Shown: in pieces, positions 46,501 through 58,500 of the stretch
Layout of the letters: every line of letters begins with the position of its first letter
Position numbering within the stretch: the stretch's first letter is position 1
NCBI GenBank assembly: GCA_013350335.1
Contig: CM023534.1
Location: 2,542,001-2,606,000, forward strand
Reading direction: 5' to 3'
DNA from: Chimonanthus salicifolius
Lineage: Eukaryota > Streptophyta > Magnoliopsida > Laurales > Calycanthaceae
Length of the DNA stretch: 64,000 bases
The notes under the pieces: model-generated
Told to the model about the DNA's origin: nothing
Databases searched by the model: none
What the model saw: only the letters and a program-made list of their open reading frames with translations
Translations under genes and position numbers: made by a program

Positions 46501-49500
46501 GTGGAGTTCCCCCTCAACCCATACGCCCAAAGAGAATGATGGTTAGAGCAACTCCAACGCGGGTCTATGTTTTTGTACTCCCACCTTTGCTAGAAAATTA
46601 GCAATATTGTTCGCCGACCGAGGAGTGTGTGTAAAAATGATTTCTCCCGACCTACACAACCTCCTAATGTCTCTAAAAATGGTAACCAACTTCCACGGTG
46701 GGGTCTTCCTATTATTAGCCTAGGAGATGGCGTTAGTCGAATCACCTTCGACAATAAACTTTCCATTCCCAAACCTAGACCAAATATGAAGGGCTCTCCT
46801 GATTACTCTCAGTTCCGCCTCATTCAACTCCATGATACCTAAGGGCTCAAAAAATGTTACTAACATCTTACCCCTATCATCATGCAACACCCCTCCTATT
46901 CCTCAGGCCCGATTTACCTCTTGCCGCTCTATCCATGTTAAATTTAAAAAAGCCTTGAGGTGGCACTACCCAATCAGCCCTTGATTTCTTGTCTTACCCA
47001 ATTTCCTTCATACACCCTTCCCAAGATAAGTAGAAGTCCTCCAAGGCCAATCCTGAGAACGCCTTGAGGGGTTGAGTGTAAATCGAACTCAAGACCTCGC
47101 TTCATGAGGTAGGTATCTTGATCGTCAGGCCTAAAATACGTTGACCCATTGTGTAATGCACAAGTGAAGTTGAATACACTTTGAAGGTTAGAGCTTTGGG
47201 AATTCTCTTGAAGTTCTGGTGAGTTCTACTTTGGTTCTTTTGAATTTAATTTGCTTTTGTGTTGAGTTAATTTTGATCTAAGTGTTGGTGTTTTAACTTA
47301 CATGGTGAATTGAATGTTCATGTCTTGCATACAACCAACTCTTGATTGGATCCCACAATCCAAATTTTATTCTAAAGAAGGTTCTTAGATCTTCAATTCG
47401 AATTAGTGCCAGATTTAAATTCATGCATGCATATGGTTTGTAAATTACATCTTAATTGTGGATTTCAATTAATTGCATTTGAATTTACAATTCCATGTTC
47501 TAATTGAATTCTAAGAACACCTAATTTCATTAGTGAATTTTGTTTAATCAAAATTATCCTAGCGAAATTAGAGCCACCTTTCTTTTTCTTGAGAGGAATT
47601 GAGATAAATTGAGAGCTGGAATAAGTCTTTGATTCGGATTTGAAGATTCGGATCTAAATTCTATCTCAAGTTGAGGGTTCAAGGAAGTGTGCAGGATTTC
47701 CGACCAACTTCATCAGTTGGACATCAAATCTCTTGCAATTACGACCTTAGCCGTGACACTTCATTTTTTTCAGAACGTATTTCAATTAGCAAATTGTTTT
47801 ACATCGGATAACCACCTATCTAACGCCAAAAAAATCCTCTTTTACCCTGGCTGCAGACAAGCACATGATGGAAAACCAAAACTTGAGGAGTAGTTTTAGA
47901 AAGGCATCAAAAACATGAAAATCCATGTTTAGGAAATATTTCCAAAGCAAGGAAAAAGTGCATGAAAACAATGGGAAACATTGTAATTGTATGTTAGGTA
48001 CATTTCCATGATTGGGAAACTATGATGGCTATTTATTATACAATTTCTTGTAGTATTCAGATTTGGATATAGAGTATGTTACTTAACTACGATATTGAAT
48101 AACGAACATTTTCTAAGCGTCAAATGAAGAAAAGATCCCAAGAATATTAGTCTCATATAGGAGGGAAATGCATAGCTTGAGTGACTCTGCATGCAAGTCT
48201 TTTTTTAGATCAAGTTAAGGGGGTTGATGCCATCACAATTTCTTTGGCAATGAATAGTCTAAAGTAGTAGTTGCGTAGTGCATGAGGGTGCACTTATTTA
48301 AAATAAGTTCCTATGTAGATCCAATGGGGAGGAATTCAAATCACAATGTAGGTGGGATGTTTTCACAAGAATAGGTGCCAATTCTTACCCTGGCCAAACA
48401 AACAGTCCTTGGCCCCAAAGTTTTACTAACAATGGTGGGTATGGATGAGTGTAAAATTGAGCTGTATGATCATTCAAGAGGACACTTACTCAAACTCAGC
48501 CCATAACCATCCCTACTGGAAACAATTGGAGTTCAAAGAATACAAGGGTTACAAATTGTGTGTTCACGGTAACTTCAAAATGGGAATAGAACAACAAAGA
48601 CACCTGGAATGTTGTTGTAAGAAACTAGTACCAAATTCAGTATATTTAGGACGACGGACGCATGGGTGACCAAAATTCAGGTCAGTAAAATCTTCAACAT
48701 ACTTGGTATGGATAAATGGATGACTGCACATCATAAGATACGTATGATCTTCAAATAAGTCTTACAGCAGTTTGGCACAAAAGTGGAAATTCATACAAGT
48801 TCATTTAGCAAATGCATCATAAATCCACATAAATGATAAATCTAATAATAACAGACCTGCAAATTAAGAAAGCAGTCACAGAGCAAAACATTACAGACTT
48901 AACAGGATCCTCCCAAGAATATAAGAAAAGAAGGTAATTTCCAATTTCTGTAACAGGGAATAGCAATTCCTGCAAAATGAGAAATAAATTATAAATAAGA
49001 AAAAAGATAATTGATTTAACATTCAGATATAGATACGGTGGCAGCACTCTTTTTAAAATCAAATGCAGTTGCTAATGGCACAGGAAAAAAAACGAAAAAA
49101 AAAAAAGACAATCAATGTTTTTCTCAACAAAAAAAGACTTTCAAATGTTCAGTTGAATATAGGCTCCATATTTAAGAGAGTAAGTTACAGGCTTTGATGA
49201 TATTGTTTGGGATTAATAGAATGCATAGCCAACCATAGATACATAGGAAAAATAGCTTCAATGATCATGATTCTTAGAGTGAAGACAAGCAAGCTGATAG
49301 CATAAAAGGTTTTTTTTTCTAATTTTTCAGCTGACAGTTAAAACCGAATCTTCTATTGAGCCAAATATTAGGTGACCGAGATAATAAAACGATAGTAAAT
49401 TTCTATCATTCTAAAAAAGATGAAATACATGTTCCCAAGATTTGGATCTAAGATGAATGCATGGAGAATGAACAAATGGGAGAATTATTAGGATGAGCAT

Positions 49501-52500
49501 GTAATCTGCAGATAGCTCCAATAGAAGAGAAAATTGAAGTATGCCATACCCATATTAGATGGTTTGGATACATATGTAAACGATCAAAGACAAACTGTAT
49601 TTATGGAACAAAGGGATTACAAATTCATGATGCTAGTAGAACAGGGAGAACTGGGAGATCAATTGGTGCATGAAAAGCAGTTAGAAGCAACATGCTGCTG
49701 CCGAGTGATAAGAGTGCCCTGAACATGGATGAGGGGAGAAGTAGAACTCACAAAACCTACATCAGCTAGATGGTGTAATGCTTCTTGACGATGATGATGA
49801 TCTAAATCAATGTTGTGAAAATCAAATCGTATTGTATCGTAGAATCATTATACATCTTGAACCACAAACCATATATCGTAAACCATAGAATCGTAAGATT
49901 CATAAGTGTTTTCCCTAAAAAATATTTAATATATGAAATAATGTAAAATATATCTAAAAAGTAATAATATGAATAACTCTCAAACTTTCTTTCAATGTCA
50001 AGTGAACATTATATAATTAGTTCATTGGAGCTCAAATTTCAATGTTCCAACTCCCAAAGACTAGTATATAATCCAAATATTGTGAAAATCCAATAATGAA
50101 CTAAAAAGTCCCTAAAAATCCAAAGATCTTAAATGCTCAATAACTCAAGCTTTAAAACTATCAAAACAAAAGGTTTATGCTTTCACATTCCAAACAACCC
50201 TATAATTATTTTATTTATAGGAATCGTAAGAATTGTTAATAGATATAAATCATTCATCTTATCATATCGTATGAATCGTAAGATACGAATCGTTTATTGT
50301 AAGTTTTAACAATGATCTGAATAATGCACTAGGTTGGCCAACCAAGAACAAGAAGTATCCTTGAAGGCTTGCTTTCATTTACGGTGAGATGTGGACCCTA
50401 TGCCTAAATGGATGTTTCTTCTTCTTCTTTTTTTGTGTGTGTGTGTAGATGGACAAGCAAATTGGATGACAAAGGGAGGAGTCAGACATGATACTTAAAA
50501 TCTCAAATCACTTGTGTACCCTAATGTACACAACCCTGTTCGGGGCCATGTACCCTAATCTCATCTGAAAGATCCACACATGGGCATGGATCCTACCAAG
50601 GATCACTTATCCATGGGGGATGGGTAGGTGTGATATTGAAAAGGATGTGATTAGCCCATAACAAGGCTCATTTGGTTAGTGTCCTCAAAATAAAGTTGAG
50701 TACGCATCCCGAGGCAATCCTCATTATACATAATTGACCTCCCCAGTAAATACGTCAATTGTTGAAGGTTCTCATGGGTGCTAGTTGTCGGATCCGGATG
50801 TTCCTAGAGCCACCAAGTGTCGACTGGTTATAAGGCCGCACATGGCACCATTTCCTTTTTCTTCAATTCATTTCTTACACAAAAAATCTAACCGTATAAA
50901 GTGAAAGTAGACTTGATGAACTATAACGATTTAAAATTTCAACCTAAAACTCAATTTCTAAGTACTTGATCTTAATGTCAAAATTACCAGACGTGCTTAA
51001 ATTTTTCTCAAGGATGCCCGCCGACTTTAACCACTAAGATCAAGTGGATAAAATTTAATTTTGGCTGAAATTTTAACCATTGTAGCTCATAATTTTTTAC
51101 TTCATCCTTAATCAACTCTTCTCATTTTCTCATCTATTTGGTCTAGTTTAAAGGTTTCTCTAATGCATCCCTTCCAAATTTTGCCCTTCAATATTGTTCT
51201 ACCACTACCTTGACTACTTGTTTTTGTTATTGCCCAACACTCGCCTCCATAAAGCATTATTTGCCTAATATTTGTTTCATAGGAACTCCCTTTTAATCTA
51301 CTTGAAACACTCTTATCACATGGCATGGCAATCCACTGGCTAGCCTACAATTGGCCCATCCTGCTCCCATCCTATTGATTATATCTAGATATTTAGTTGT
51401 TCCGACAGTTGTGCAAGTATCTAAACTTATCACACAATGAAACGAAGTAATTCCCAATTTTAATCAGTTCCTCTTTAATGCTCCTTAAACCACTAAGTTA
51501 CAATACACACATTCTATCTTTGCTCTACTAATTGTCAACCCATTCATCTCCAAGGCTTTCCTCTATAATTCCAATTTCTCATTTAATTGGTTTCTTGTTT
51601 CAAGATATATCATCAGCAAATAACATACATCACGACGTTGGCATCCTACAAATTTGATGTTAAGTAATCCATCAATAAGACAAAATACATACAAGCTTAA
51701 AATTGATCCTTGGTAAAGCCCAACACCTATAGGGAACTTCCCATCTTCCCACATACTGCTTGTTGCTTGTCCATGCACAACCTCAACAAACTTATTAGGA
51801 ACGTATTCCTTTTTCAATGCTTGCAAAATTAGTTGTCTTAGCTCCCTATTATTGGTGTTTTCAAAATGTATGATAGTCATATGTAAATTTACCTTTCAAG
51901 AAAAAAGTCATATGTAAATTTTTCCTTTTCTTTCTAAACTTATGAGTTGTCTCAACACAAAAATTGTTTCTGTCGTTGACCAACCTAGCATAAGCCTAAA
52001 TTGATTCTCTAAGGCATTCGTTTCTTGTTTCAGCCTTTATTCTATTATTCTCTCCCAAAAGTTTCATTGTGTGGCTCAGAAGTTAATAAGTGGGCACAAT
52101 TTTGAATCTCTCCTTAATTATTATAGGAATGGGACCACCATACTTCTATGCTTTTCTTCAAGCATCCTTTTCGAAACTAAGATTTTGTTTAACAATTTAG
52201 TTAAGATTCACACTTCTATAGGGATTTCATCTAGCCGTAAAGCCCTATTTTTCTTCATCTTATTCAAGACCACTTTTACTACTATTTTCAATATTTCGTT
52301 TTGCAACTCCACAATTACTTATGCTTCCTTGTATGTTTTATTTTTGCATTTCATTGACTAAAATACATTTCCCATCTATATTTCCTTATCTTTGATTAAA
52401 ATATTTTGATCTGCATCCTGAATACATCTTCCATGATCTAAAACCCTAGTTCTCATCTCTCACCTTGGCAAGCTTATATGTTCGTTTTTCTCCCTCTTTG

Positions 52501-55500
52501 GTTTCTAATTTCACATACAAATCATCACATGGTTCATACTTGGCATTGTCTACGGTTTTATTTGCAGCTCTTTTAGCCATCTTATAACTAAGTCTTCTTG
52601 TCTCCTTCATTTTTTTTCCATTCCATAAACTGAGACGTCTTTTCATCAGTAGCCCTTTGGTCCTTTACACTCCAACACCGAGTTTCTTTGTGTGTGTCTC
52701 TTAAACATCAAATGGTTCATACTTGTCTTCGCTTAAAGCTTTATTTGAAGCTCTTTTAGCAATCATATAACTAGGTCTTCTTGTCTCCTTGATTTTTGCC
52801 ATGTCTTAAACTGAAGCTACTCTCATCAATAGTTCTTGGACTTTCACAATCCACCACCAAGTTTCTTTATGTGTGTATCTCTTATTTCCTTTTGATTCTC
52901 CTAGTACCCAATACTCATTTTATGCCACAGGCCATATCGTCAAACATCTCAATTGGACTTGATCACTGTCAGATGCTAACACCCTTTCTTTAAAAGTCTT
53001 TTACTTTGTCTTCTTGCAAGTCCAGCCACCTTCTTTTTTGAACAACTTTAATGTAACATCCAACACTAGTGACCCATGCTTTGGTGTAAATACCTTCACA
53101 ATCCTTATAAAGGGTTCCTTCCTTGCATCTTAATAAAAATAAATCTATCGGTAATCTACATCGTCCACTTCTAAAAGTCACAAGGTGTTTCTCCTTTTTG
53201 AAAAAACTAGTAGCCAGTACCAAACCAATGGCATTAAAAAATCAAAGATTAGTTCACCCATTTTGTTTCTATGGGTATCTATGCCCTTCACATATAGTTC
53301 TACACCATCATTCTAATCCTACATATCCATTTAAATCACCTCCTATTATTAGTTCAACATCCTGATCTGCTTCTTAAAGAGATGGGTTCATTTTAAAGTA
53401 ACAATTGGGCTATGTTGCACAAACACTTAAAGATGTGTGGCGCACTTGTGTTGGACAGTGGCAAACACTAGCACCTATGTCCTGACACACACATTCTTCA
53501 TGGATTTTTTGGTGCTTGTTAACATTGTTTTTTCAAAGTGACTAAAATATTATAACACATTTCTCCTCTTACAAACCTAATTAAAATGTAAACATGTTTG
53601 TAATTTATTGCTTAGAGTAAAACTAGTAAATTATATTCTACTAGTGTTATTTTTGCAACTCACTATCATTTAAATCATATAAATATTTATATTTATTTAA
53701 ATATTGTGATGTGTCCTCATGTCCTTTTTTTTGTTTATCGAGTTTGACACCTCGCACGCTCATACTCTAACACTCACACCTGTACCCATGCAACTTAACT
53801 AGAAGGCTACTTAAAAGATTTAGATTGAAATGCAAGTAATCCAAATACTGAAGTGTACATCTTTCTTATCAACCTTTGAGAAATAACCAAAGTTAGTTGA
53901 ATAAGAAGTACCTAAGACAGTACATAGAAGTCGCATGGTAAAGGATACCAACAAAAAGGAGCACAAATAACACATCAATTGGCACACTTCAAAAATTTTA
54001 TGCCACTTTATTCGTATTAGCAAGATATTTCTCAAGCCCAAACTTCACAATGGTCAGGCAAGTCATTCTTGTTTATTTCCTAATCCCTCCTCCCCCCTCC
54101 CTACAACACTCTTCTAAGATGGTAATTTGACTTGGAGCCACAACAGCAACAACTGAACACTTGCCAATCAAAGTCATTTGCTATTTATTAGTACCTTGCA
54201 AAATCACCATTCAGACCATTTGTCCATTAGGGCCCACCAGAACTTCTACAGTTGAAAGATTTTAGCAACCCATAAACCAACATAAAAGTACACCACATTT
54301 ATTAGCAACTTCTTTGTATTGATAATAGAGACTGTGGAATGAACATGACCTTTTGCATGTACCCATCCATTGAGAACTAAAATTTGAATGGTCTAGCATT
54401 TGGATCAAAATGCAACAAGTGCAGAGTGCAGCAAAGGGCAAGCATGTCTAGCATTACATTTCATCTGAAATTTAATATTATCATATTAAATGATGATGTT
54501 GGGTTTTGGTTTACATGATCAAGATTAAAAAACAATCAAATAAAAAATAAAGAGAATTTTGATACGCAAGCCAAATATGAGTATTCATTGGATGCATACC
54601 AAAGTTCCAAAATGGCATCAAGGCCTCCTTTCTAGATGGGGCATGGCACTAGAATAGAACCAATCAAATAAAAACAATCTATTTGTCTCCTAAAGCCACT
54701 TACATACAGACACCAAATGCACCCATATGTAGCGCCCACATGAGTCCACAAGGGTTTGCTGGAAAATCTATGTTTAGGTATAAAAACAAGTACGGTTGGA
54801 ATAAATAAGTCATGTTTCTTTCTTCTTTTTTTGAAAGATAAAATAAGTCATGTTTCTTAAGGTCCAAAGATTACTAATGTCACAGGGCATGAGTTTAACC
54901 CAATAACAAGTGTAACTGAAAATGGTGTAAAATTGGATAAGGACCTAATTGTCAAAAATGAATAGTTTGGTAGTTATCAAAACAAAGACAAAATAGAAGA
55001 TGAACAGATTAAAATTGATAATAAATAGATTTTGTGGTGATATAAAATAGATGCCCAAGTGCAAGTATAGAACTGAACAAAGGACTAGATTTGGATAAAA
55101 CCAGTTGCATGGTTGCAAGGTGGATTAAGTGTAGACAATCTAGTGGCATCTATGTGTGATAAAAAAGTGCTACGCTATATAAAGGGTAGGTTCTAGAAAG
55201 TGACCACTTTATGATGTAAGTGTTGGGCAATAATGAAAAAGACAAGTAGGCAGGATAATGGTAATTAGATATATGCATTCTAAGATAAAATTAGGAATGA
55301 TCACATCAAGGAGACCTAAAAAGTAGCCGCCATAACTGAGAAAATGAGGATAACTCATTTAAGGTGATTTGGGCACACTCATAAGACACCGGAAACAGAA
55401 ACTATGTGAAAATTAAATAGTTGCAACTAAAAAGAACAAGGAGGAGAGGGAGGCCATTAAAAACATGGATAGAAGGGATAAAGAAGATATGAAGGGTTGT

Positions 55501-58500
55501 GGCGTAACAGAGGGTACATAGCTTTTAATAGGATAAAATGGAAGACAAAACTCAAAAAGCAACCTAGATAGAAGGAACTAGCAGCTTCAATGATGATGAT
55601 GACGACGACCAAACTCATAAGGGGTATAAGGTCTGAGGAGAGAAAGGGTGTAATTTGCAGTACATACATACAGGTACTCCAGGCACTAGTGCTTAGCTGA
55701 AAACTGTGAGCGCTAGCTAAGTAAGGCTCTCCAAGGCCCTATTTTCACCCCTCTCCTCCACCACACACCTTTAACTTTGTTAATTGGGCCCTCACCCAAG
55801 TTCACCCCAGTCTAAAAGGATCTTACTATTGAATCCAACCCTACCAATTTCGGATTTAAAAATTATTTTGAAGTGACCCAAATTGGACACTTAGATAACA
55901 TGGCTTCACTTATCTGATCAAGGTGAATTTTGGAAGGTACCCTTTTCAAGCAAAAACTTTCCAACCAACCCATCAATATAGACACAGGTGAGCCCACATA
56001 GGGGTGTGTATGATGGCCCAGAAATGGTGGTCCCCAGGTGATCCTAACTTCTACCAACCCATTACTTCAGCTGAATAGCAAGGATTATCTGCTTGGGATG
56101 ATATTAGTTATGCACTGTTCATAGTGGGAGATTTTATTTTATCAAGTGATGCTATCAAAACCGAACAAAATAAGCTATTGAATGCACTGCATTTCAAATA
56201 TGTACAAGGAAAACAGGGAAAGACCATTAAACAACCAAACCTTCATCACAGCTAAATTGGTGTCAAGACCCTCTACTTTGACTCCATTCACGGTTTCTTG
56301 AGCTAGTTCCACCTTCTTAAAGCTATTCTTGGAATCCATTACAGCTCTTTCTAAGGCAGTCATCTCCCCCACAACAATCTCACCCACAAGAAGTCCTGCT
56401 TCACTGACAGCATGTGATTCTGCGCCAAACACAACACCTAAGTTTGACAACATGGCCAGAGATGATATAGAATGCATCCCAGTTGCTGTAGTAGAACCAT
56501 CAGTGCGATCAGATTCCCTTGCGGCGGACATACTAGCAAGTGTTTCTAATATCAAGTCACCTCCAGGAAGTTGGTCGGCAACATTGAACATTAGAAGAGC
56601 CTTATGACGAAGACGCATTGTGGGAGCTATTTCATGTACAGCCTGCAGTCGGAGAATACCCAGGACAGCCTTTGAAAGTGCCTCTTCTCGTTCAACCCCT
56701 TTAATTTGGTACTTCCTGATAAACTTATGAGCATACAAGATTTCCCGAATAATAGCTAGCCAATAATCACGGCGAGAGTGTCCAGTGAGCTTCTGGGAAT
56801 TCCATGATAACTGGTTCTGGTCTACAAGAAAAATCCCATTCATTTTTTAGTTTTCTTTCCAAAAAAAGACATAACAAAACAGCCACCTAATTCAAGCATT
56901 TTCTTCAATTACAATCTCAAAATTAAAAAAATAACAGTTATTTTCATTAAAGCCATTACTTTTTTTAGGATGGGTTTCAATTTTTCTCAGATGACTTCAC
57001 CCCTGGTTGTAAAGAATATTACCTAATTTTTAAAAGAAAACTATAAATGATTCTAGATGCACCACAAATTCAGCTAAAATTAACTGTCTCTTGGTAAAGC
57101 CAGACCATAGTTGCCAGACTGAGAATGGATATGGAAGTATTCAAGCTGAAGTATGATAATGGCAAATGGGATGGGAGAAATGCCGAGGAACAAACTCCCG
57201 TTACCTGAGCGAAAGCAAATTACCAATGCTTAGCCACAGTTATCCCTTACAATATGCAAGGGCTTCTTTACTTTGATCTTACAATAACTTAAAAACTCGT
57301 CAGAATCTGAACATAAGAGTTCATCAGCTAGCCTCCAGTAGAGTTGTATAAGCCAATTCCAAGTGCTAGAATTTTAGAGGCTATAACCTGGGCATTTCCA
57401 TTCTAGTAAAAAATTAAAACAAAAACAATCAAATGTTTTCAGTTTTGAAAATATTGGCTCTCGGGAGCAAACAATTATGTAAATTGCTGGCCTTAAGAAA
57501 ATATCAGATTTTGGGGCCTGATCTGGATGCTATTGCCAAAATAGACCTGATTAACGGAAATCCCTTTCATAAATATCAAATAAGTATAAAAGAAAACTTA
57601 CATGTATAACAGAACATATTCATTATAAAATAGGTGATTACTTACAAGGAAATGGACTTATACATGACTGCCTTGTCAAACAGACGGGTACCCCATGGTC
57701 CAGTCAGTTCAGGTTTTACAACTTGTTTCAAATCATCTGATAAGTCATATGATTTTGCCTTATCATATGATACCACTCGCAACGGCTCGAAATAAAGTGC
57801 ATGATCTGTCAGAGTTAATCTGCCTGCAGTTTTCAAAAAGTCAGGGACCAGAATCAGGAATTAGACATGACTTCAATACTTGTAACCATCAGGGGAAAAA
57901 ATGACTACAACAGTTGTAGTTCTAAGTATGTGTTTAACTGAAACCAATCACAAATGGTTTGAATGCTTTTGGAAGAATAACATTACAGTATGCATCAAGG
58001 AGACACAAAAACCAGATCAGTTGCTATAAACTCTTTTTTTCCAATTGTCTACTTCAAATTAATAGCAATATTGGGGACCAGCACCAATAATAATTTGGGC
58101 AGATAAAACATAAAAAAGTAACTTATCTAATCTAATTTCCAACTACCATGCCAAGCCAAACATCTAATCATTATTTAACCAAAAGAAACCTAATGTCTTT
58201 TGGGATATATGCAAAATCACCTTTAAAACCTTGTTTCAAATCAGTAGACCACAAGATTTAATCATCTAACAATTCAAAAAAAAAAATGGTACCAACTGAC
58301 TTCTGCTATGCCAGACATTAATTGCTAAGCACACAACTATAATGAGGAAATCACACTCACCAGGCCATGTAGAAATTCCTAGATGTTCCAGTACTGGTTG
58401 TGTAGTAACGGTGCCATCTACGTCAAGGATCCTTTCTCCTCTAGGCATCCGGAGACCAGAAAGAAGAGATGATTCTGATTGTGTCTTCATCTTTCTTATT

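Larger units (their letters stand above)
43887..48856 (-). other. DUF639 intron 7
   Basis: 4.97 kb, containing a decayed Ty3-like LTR element (44820-46110), SINE family 2 copies and an L1 RNase H fragment (46390-46930). The other short reading frames in it have no domains. Confidence 0.8.
48970..56240 (-). other. DUF639 intron 6 (7.3 kb)
   Basis: The largest intron. It holds LINE 3'-end fragments on the + strand (49470-49800, 55200-55620), an hAT MITE (49808-50314) and a long decayed RTE LINE on the - strand (51100-53380). The remaining parts (50320-51100, 53380-55200, 55620-56240) show nothing recognisable. Confidence 0.82.

Noticed and set aside
55457..55669. 70-residue minus-strand reading frame
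   Set aside because: Antisense of the plus-strand RTE LINE C-terminal fragment.
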